A stretch of DNA of 64,000 nucleotides from Comamonadaceae bacterium (lineage in GTDB: Bacteria > Pseudomonadota > Gammaproteobacteria > Burkholderiales > Burkholderiaceae_C). Below are positions 61,748 through 64,000 of this stretch, piece by piece. The notes under the pieces were generated by a model. It was not told the origin of the DNA, ran no database searches, and saw only the letters and a list, made by a program, of their open reading frames with translations. Made by a program: the position numbers and the translations under genes. Numbering within the stretch: position 1 is the first letter of the stretch; each line of letters begins with the position of its first letter. The stretch is from assembly GCA_947448745.1 (NCBI GenBank), contig CANFOQ010000008.1:1-64000 (forward strand). Direction: 5' to 3'.

Positions 61748-64000
61748 TCAGTCTACCCAACGGCGGGCGTTGCGCCACAAACGCATCCAGGGGCTGACAT
61801 CTTCGGGGCTTTGGAAGTTGCTGGGGGGCATCCAACTGAATTGCAATGGCCGAAACACCCGCTCGGGGTGCGGCATCATGGCTGTGAAACGACCATTAGG
61901 CGTGGTGACCGCGGTCAAACCACCAGGGCTGCCGTTCGGGTTGAACGGGTAGGCTTCGGTGGCCAGTCCATGGTTGTCAACAAAGCGCATGGCGGCGATG
62001 ACTTGAGAAGCGTCACCGCGGTTTTCAAAGTTAGCAAAACCTTCGCCATGCGCTACGGCAATCGGCAAACGGGAACCGGCCAGGCCTTGGAAAAACAAAC
62101 TCGGTGAATCCAGCACTTCCACCATCGACAGCCGTGCCTCAAAGCGTTCGCTTTGGTTGGTGGTGAAACGTGGCCAATGTGCGGCACCGGGGATCAAGCT
62201 GGCCAGCTCGGCAAACATTTGACAACCATTGCACACGCCCAAACCAAATGTGTCCGTACGTTCAAAGAATCCTTGGAATTGAGCGGCCAATGCGGGGTTG
62301 AAGGTGATGCTGCGGGCCCAGCCGATGCCCGCGCCCAAGGTGTCGCCATAGCTGAAGCCGCCGCAAGCGACCAAGCCTTTGAAGTCTTTCAGGTTGGCAC
62401 GACCTTGTTGCAAATCGGTCATGTGCACGTCATACGCCTCAAACCCGGCTTCGGTGAAGGCATAGGCCATTTCGACATGGGAATTGACGCCCTGTTCTCG
62501 CAAAACGGCGACACGTGGACGGCTTTTCCCCACATAAGGCGCGGCCACATTGTCCAAAGCACCTGCGGCCAAATGCACGTGCAAGCCGGGGTCGTTCGGG
62601 GCACCGGCTGCTGCGTGCTCGGCATCGGCGGTGGCGGGGTTGTCGCGCTCTCGGGCAATCTTCCAACTCACGCTGTCCCACACCTGATGCAGGTCTGGCA
62701 AGTCGGCACTGAAGATTTCTTTGGCATCGCGCCAAACACTCACCTGCCCCACGCCACGTTGAATCTCGGCGGTGGCTGGACGGGTCTTGCCAATCACATG
62801 GCTGTGCTTGGACAGGCCGTGTTGACGCAGCACCTGCATCACGCGGTCTCGTTCACTGCCCAAGACCTGTAAAACAACACCCAATTCTTCGTTGAACAAG
62901 GCTTGCAAACTGCGTTCATCACGGCGGGCTGAAACTTGTTGCGCCCAGTTTTTGCTGTCACCGTGGTCGGCGCGGCTGTCTTGGATGCCGTCGCCCTCAT
63001 TCACCAGCAAATCGATGTTCAAGGCCACGCCCACATGGCCGGCAAACGCCATTTCACAAACGGTGGCCCACAAACCTCCATCGCTTCTATCGTGGTAGGC
63101 CAACAGCAAGCCTTGTTGGCGCAAATCATTCACAGCCTGAACCAAATGAATGAGGTCTTGCGCATCGTCCAAATCGGGCACCTCCCCACCGGCTTGGTTC
63201 AAGACTTGCGACAAGATGCTCGCACCCATGCGGTGTTGGCCTTTGCCCAAGTCCACCAAAATCAGGCTAGTGTCTTCTTGTGCGTTGAGCTGCGGTGTCA
63301 AGCTGCCGCGCACATCGTCAATGGATGCAAAGGCGGTGATGACCAAACTCACAGGCGAGGTGACCTGCTTGTGTTGACCTTGGTCTTGCCAGCGGGTTTT
63401 CATCGACAAGCTGTCTTTGCCCACTGGAATGGAGATGCCCAACGCAGGACACAAAGCCATGCCCACGGCTTGCACCGTGTCAAACAAAGCCGCGTCTTCA
63501 CCCGGCTCACCACAAGCAGCCATCCAATTGGCCGACAACTTCAACTTGCCCAACTCGATGGGTGCCGCCAAGATATTGGTGACCGCTTCAGCCACCGCCA
63601 TGCGGCCAGATGCAGGCGCATTCAAGGCGGCCAAGGGTGTGCGTTCGCCCAGGCTCATGGCCTCGCCAGCCACGCCTTTGAAATCGGCCAGCGTGACCGC
63701 GCAATCGGCCACCGGCACTTGCCAAGGACCGACCATTTGATCGCGGTGGCTCAATCCGCCAACTGTGCGGTCGCCGATGGTGATGAGGAAGCGTTTGCTG
63801 GCCACCGTGGGGTGGCTCAGCACCTGAATCACGGCGTCTTGCAATCGCACATCGCTCAGGTTCAAAGGCGGTGATTGACGGGCAACGCGTTGAACATCAC
63901 GCAGCATCTTGGGCGGCTTGCCGAGCAACACATCTAAGGGCATGTTGACGGGTGTCTCAAGTGGTTTTTGACTGACCACCAACTTCCTGTCGGCGGAGGC
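61748..64000 (-). CDS. purL: Phosphoribosylformylglycinamidine synthase, C-terminal part (5' end outside window)
   Basis: PurL converts FGAR to FGAM in de novo purine synthesis, using glutamine and ATP. The last 750 residues are present: AIRS-type domains with CGEPGEDAALFDTVQAVG and YHDRSDGGLWATVCEMAF, then the class I glutaminase domain with the catalytic Cys in GLGVCNGCQMFAEL and the His/Glu pair in MPHPERVFRPLQ near the end. The frame stays open to 64000, so the gene continues beyond the window. Fused single-chain form, as in proteobacteria. Confidence 0.96.
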   Translation of the reverse strand, partial: ASADRKLVVSQKPLETPVNMPLDVLLGKPPKMLRDVQRVARQSPPLNLSDVRLQDAVIQVLSHPTVASKRFLITIGDRTVGGLSHRDQMVGPWQVPVADCAVTLADFKGVAGEAMSLGERTPLAALNAPASGRMAVAEAVTNILAAPIELGKLKLSANWMAACGEPGEDAALFDTVQAVGMALCPALGISIPVGKDSLSMKTRWQDQGQHKQVTSPVSLVITAFASIDDVRGSLTPQLNAQEDTSLILVDLGKGQHRMGASILSQVLNQAGGEVPDLDDAQDLIHLVQAVNDLRQQGLLLAYHDRSDGGLWATVCEMAFAGHVGVALNIDLLVNEGDGIQDSRADHGDSKNWAQQVSARRDERSLQALFNEELGVVLQVLGSERDRVMQVLRQHGLSKHSHVIGKTRPATAEIQRGVGQVSVWRDAKEIFSADLPDLHQVWDSVSWKIARERDNPATADAEHAAAGAPNDPGLHVHLAAGALDNVAAPYVGKSRPRVAVLREQGVNSHVEMAYAFTEAGFEAYDVHMTDLQQGRANLKDFKGLVACGGFSYGDTLGAGIGWARSITFNPALAAQFQGFFERTDTFGLGVCNGCQMFAELASLIPGAAHWPRFTTNQSERFEARLSMVEVLDSPSLFFQGLAGSRLPIAVAHGEGFANFENRGDASQVIAAMRFVDNHGLATEAYPFNPNGSPGGLTAVTTPNGRFTAMMPHPERVFRPLQFSWMPPSNFQSPEDVSPWMRLWRNARRWVD

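Overview
The window is a gene-dense stretch of bacterial chromosome, about 62 protein genes in 64 kb, with no rRNA, tRNA, CRISPR, prophage or intact insertion sequence. The gene content (HflC–HisZ–PurA order, RatA–RnfH facing SmpB, TadA fused to an alpha/beta hydrolase, LpxO, several Liv-type and acyl-CoA genes) and the moderately GC-rich, TTG-leucine-rich codon use point to Betaproteobacteria, order Burkholderiales, family Comamonadaceae. A Limnohabitans/Rhodoferax-like freshwater heterotroph is my best guess, but it was not tested by any search.

Layout. 1–5 kb: end of hflC, then hisZ, purA, a purine-type phosphoribosyltransferase and a PLP sulfur-amino-acid lyase. 5–8.8 kb: selU and tesA divergent from a YbbA-like ABC ATPase; smpB divergent from ratA–rnfH. 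8.8–12.3 kb: two overlapping membrane hybrid histidine kinases. 12.4–16.5 kb: guaB–guaA followed 4 bp later by an AT-rich gene of unknown function that looks like an RgpF-type glycosyltransferase. 16.5–20.1 kb: two MaoC-like hotdog proteins and an acyl-CoA ligase, divergent from an SDR dehydrogenase, with two inverted repeats between them. 20.2–30.3 kb: lpxO, metY–CoA-binding protein, cspA–infA–methyltransferase, the TadA–dehalogenase fusion, ldcA, an aldehyde dehydrogenase, a periplasmic haem protein, an ankyrin protein and tatD. 30.4–34.1 kb: mltG–tmk–holB divergent from ygfZ. 34.09–34.45 kb: a gene-free repeat cluster resembling a REP/MITE element. 34.5–42 kb: iron alcohol dehydrogenase, a thioesterase–GNAT fusion, a patatin-like lipase, a PglL-like O-oligosaccharyltransferase and tex. 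42–57.6 kb: a long leftward lipid-catabolism block (SDR, GST, quinone-reductase-like enzyme, SDR, acyl-CoA dehydrogenase, thiolase, FadB-like protein, LivFGMHK transporter, acyl-CoA ligase). 57.7–61.3 kb: selO–msrB–yciB–bolA–parvulin. The window ends with a small coiled-coil protein and the 3' part of purL.

Themes. Purine synthesis recurs (purA, PRTase, guaBA, purL). The 16.5–20 kb and 42–57.6 kb blocks together give acid activation, beta-oxidation and uptake. Several perfect inverted repeats lie in promoter positions next to these catabolic genes and look like repressor operators. The most unusual items are the TadA–haloalkane dehalogenase fusion with an intact dehalogenase active site, the thioesterase–GNAT fusion, the guaBA-linked putative glycosyltransferase, the structured repeat cluster at 34.1–34.45 kb, and the selO–msrB chain. 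I did not find a clearly new multi-gene system; these are leads.
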